A model generated the notes under the pieces. The model was given only the letters and a program-made list of their open reading frames with translations, did no database searches and was not told the DNA's origin. DNA of 6,318 bases from assembly GCA_903890885.1 (NCBI GenBank), contig CAITCX010000407.1:1-6318 (forward strand), read 5' to 3'. This stretch comes from an uncultured Dehalococcoidia bacterium. GTDB lineage: Bacteria; Chloroflexota; Dehalococcoidia; Dehalococcoidales; UBA3254. Position 1 is the stretch's first letter. Each line of letters starts with the position of its first letter. A program made the position numbers and the translations under genes. This document shows positions 5,079 through 6,318 of the stretch, piece after piece.

Positions 5079-6318
5079 TTGAGTCTGTATCTTATTTTAC
5101 CAGTAATTGAATTTATTTTTTGCGTAGCACTGCTGTCGCTGCTGATTATAAAAGGCAGGCACGATGTTGCTCGCGTCCCCTTCGGCATCTTTCTGGGCTT
5201 TATGGCCACCTGGGGAATCTTCATTTTCATGATGCGGGCAGCCCCCGATTTGAGTCAGGCGGCCTTTTGGGAAAATTTTGTCTTCGGTTCTATTTTAAGC
5301 GCGGCGTTGTCTTTCTACTGGTTCACATGTGCCGTTACCGGCTCCCGGGGTTCCAGGAAACTCCTGGTAACTCTGCTGGCGGCTACGATTATTGTAATCT
5401 CTTTAATTCCCACTGGCTTGATTTTCAGTAGTATGCAACAGATGTGGTACGGCAAAGCGCCGGTGATAGCCCCGCTTTTCCCGCTTTATGTTCTGTGCGT
5501 CTATGTTCCGATCGCGCTGGGCATGGCAACCCTGATCAAGAACTTCCGGCCCACCCGCGATGTGGATGAGAGAATTCGCAACCAGTATATAGTGGCAGGT
5601 ATAGTGGCCATGTTCATAGGAGGCACTTCGGATTATCTACCGGTGCTGGGAATAGGCATATACCCGCTGGGCATCATCGGCAATATCGGTTTTTGCATTC
5701 TGGCCACCATTGCCATGTTGAAATACGGCCTGATGGAAATACGGGTAGTGCTGCGCAAGGGCGCTTCCTACTCTTTAATCAGCATGTTTATTTTTGGTGT
5801 TTTTGGCAGCTTCATCCTGCTACTGACCACAACCTTTCAAAATAAGATCAATCCCCTTTCACAGGCCCTGGCGATTACCGGAGTGTTCTTGATCGCCGCC
5901 ATTTTCCAACCTTTACTTTCAAGATTACAGAATGTGGTAGATAAGTGGTTCTTCCGCCAGAGATACGATTACCTGCAGGCTTTGAAAAGATTCGCCATGG
6001 ACAAAGAGGGTGACCTGGATTTAGACCAGCTTTCGGCAACCCTGGTGACCACGGTGGCTAACAGCATGCAGAGCCAGGGGGTCTATCTTCTATTACCTTC
6101 CGCTCACACCCGGGATTTCACTACCGTGGCCTTCAGCGGTAATAATACCCAGTCAAACATTTCTTTCTCATCCAGCGCTCCGCTGGCCATCACCATGAAG
6201 TACCAGGACAGTATCGTGGACAGCAATGACATGGACGTTATTCCCGCTCTCAGCAACCTGGCGGAGAATGACCGTAAGCTTATCCTGGACAACTGCATTG
6301 AGCTGCTGATGCCCTTAA
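5079..6318 (+). CDS. membrane sensor with histidine-kinase-type 7TM receptor and GAF-like domain (3' end outside window)
   Basis: The frame is open from the TTG to the window edge: 413 codons plus one base, with no stop. The final TAA-like letters are out of frame. Hydrophobic helices lie at about residues 3-25, 34-52, 67-86, 95-116, 129-153, 170-187 and 190-214, matching the N-terminal 7TM region of sensor histidine kinases. KYGLMEIRVVLRKGASYSL (215-233) and two further helices (about 233-252 and 262-280) follow, then VVDKWFFRQRYDYLQALKRF (286-305), the usual link in this family. Residues 313-413 look like the start of a GAF-type sensory domain. Kinase, PAS or other output domains are expected beyond 6318 but cannot be seen, so the output is inferred only. 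It sits 30 bp behind the GH3 gene, with no terminator between, so the two probably share a transcript. Confidence 0.8.
   Translation, partial: MSLYLILPVIEFIFCVALLSLLIIKGRHDVARVPFGIFLGFMATWGIFIFMMRAAPDLSQAAFWENFVFGSILSAALSFYWFTCAVTGSRGSRKLLVTLLAATIIVISLIPTGLIFSSMQQMWYGKAPVIAPLFPLYVLCVYVPIALGMATLIKNFRPTRDVDERIRNQYIVAGIVAMFIGGTSDYLPVLGIGIYPLGIIGNIGFCILATIAMLKYGLMEIRVVLRKGASYSLISMFIFGVFGSFILLLTTTFQNKINPLSQALAITGVFLIAAIFQPLLSRLQNVVDKWFFRQRYDYLQALKRFAMDKEGDLDLDQLSATLVTTVANSMQSQGVYLLLPSAHTRDFTTVAFSGNNTQSNISFSSSAPLAITMKYQDSIVDSNDMDVIPALSNLAENDRKLILDNCIELLMPL

Noticed and set aside
4919..5230. 103-codon minus-strand ORF across the GH3/sensor junction
   Set aside because: It overlaps two well-supported plus-strand genes and shows no domain.
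5120..5431. 103-codon plus-strand ORF
   Set aside because: It is a different frame inside the sensor gene. The frame starting at the TTG at 5079 gives the recognisable 7TM domain.
6305..6318. Terminal TTAA as the stop codon of the sensor gene
   Set aside because: In the sensor frame the last codon is TTA (Leu) with one base left over, so the gene continues beyond the window.

Overview
The window looks like bacterial chromosome, most likely from a Chloroflexota (Dehalococcoidia-type) genome. That guess rests on the combination of a DUF2851 protein, a bacterial GH3-family protein and a 7TM-receptor histidine-kinase N-terminus, plus strong Shine-Dalgarno sites. It is an inference from gene content, not a proven assignment. 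No rRNA, tRNA, CRISPR array, insertion sequence or phage gene is visible.

Layout, left to right. (1) 1-153: the 3' end of an XRE-type helix-turn-helix regulator, cut by the window edge. (2) 154-267: an intergenic region with a nested stem-loop, a TTGACA promoter and a perfect 6+6 bp palindrome lying between the -35 and -10, which looks like an operator. (3) 268-1398: a DUF2851 gene. Its frame carries on after the TAA at 1396-1398 for another 68 family-like codons, to a TGA at 1603-1605. The ORF is therefore a full-length gene of about 445 codons interrupted by one in-frame stop. (4) 1633-2958, minus strand: an MscS-family mechanosensitive channel with an extended multi-helix N-terminus, convergent with the DUF2851 gene. 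(5) 2959-3446: a 488-bp A+T-rich divergent intergenic region with 11-bp tandem repeats, a candidate mscS promoter and a 7-bp inverted repeat just before the next gene. (6) 3447-5048: a GH3-family protein of the adenylate-forming (ANL) superfamily, in which two nucleotide-binding motifs look altered. (7) 5079 to the right edge: a TTG-initiated membrane sensor with a 7TM histidine-kinase receptor domain and the start of a GAF-like domain, running out of the window.

How the genes may work together. The XRE regulator may control the DUF2851 gene through the operator in its promoter. The GH3 gene and the membrane sensor are 30 bp apart on the same strand and are probably co-transcribed, so an acyl-acid-modifying enzyme may be paired with a membrane receptor. 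MscS is an independent osmotic safety valve. The points most worth a second look are the in-frame stop in the DUF2851 gene, the altered GH3 motifs next to a 7TM sensor, and the repeat structures in the two intergenic regions.
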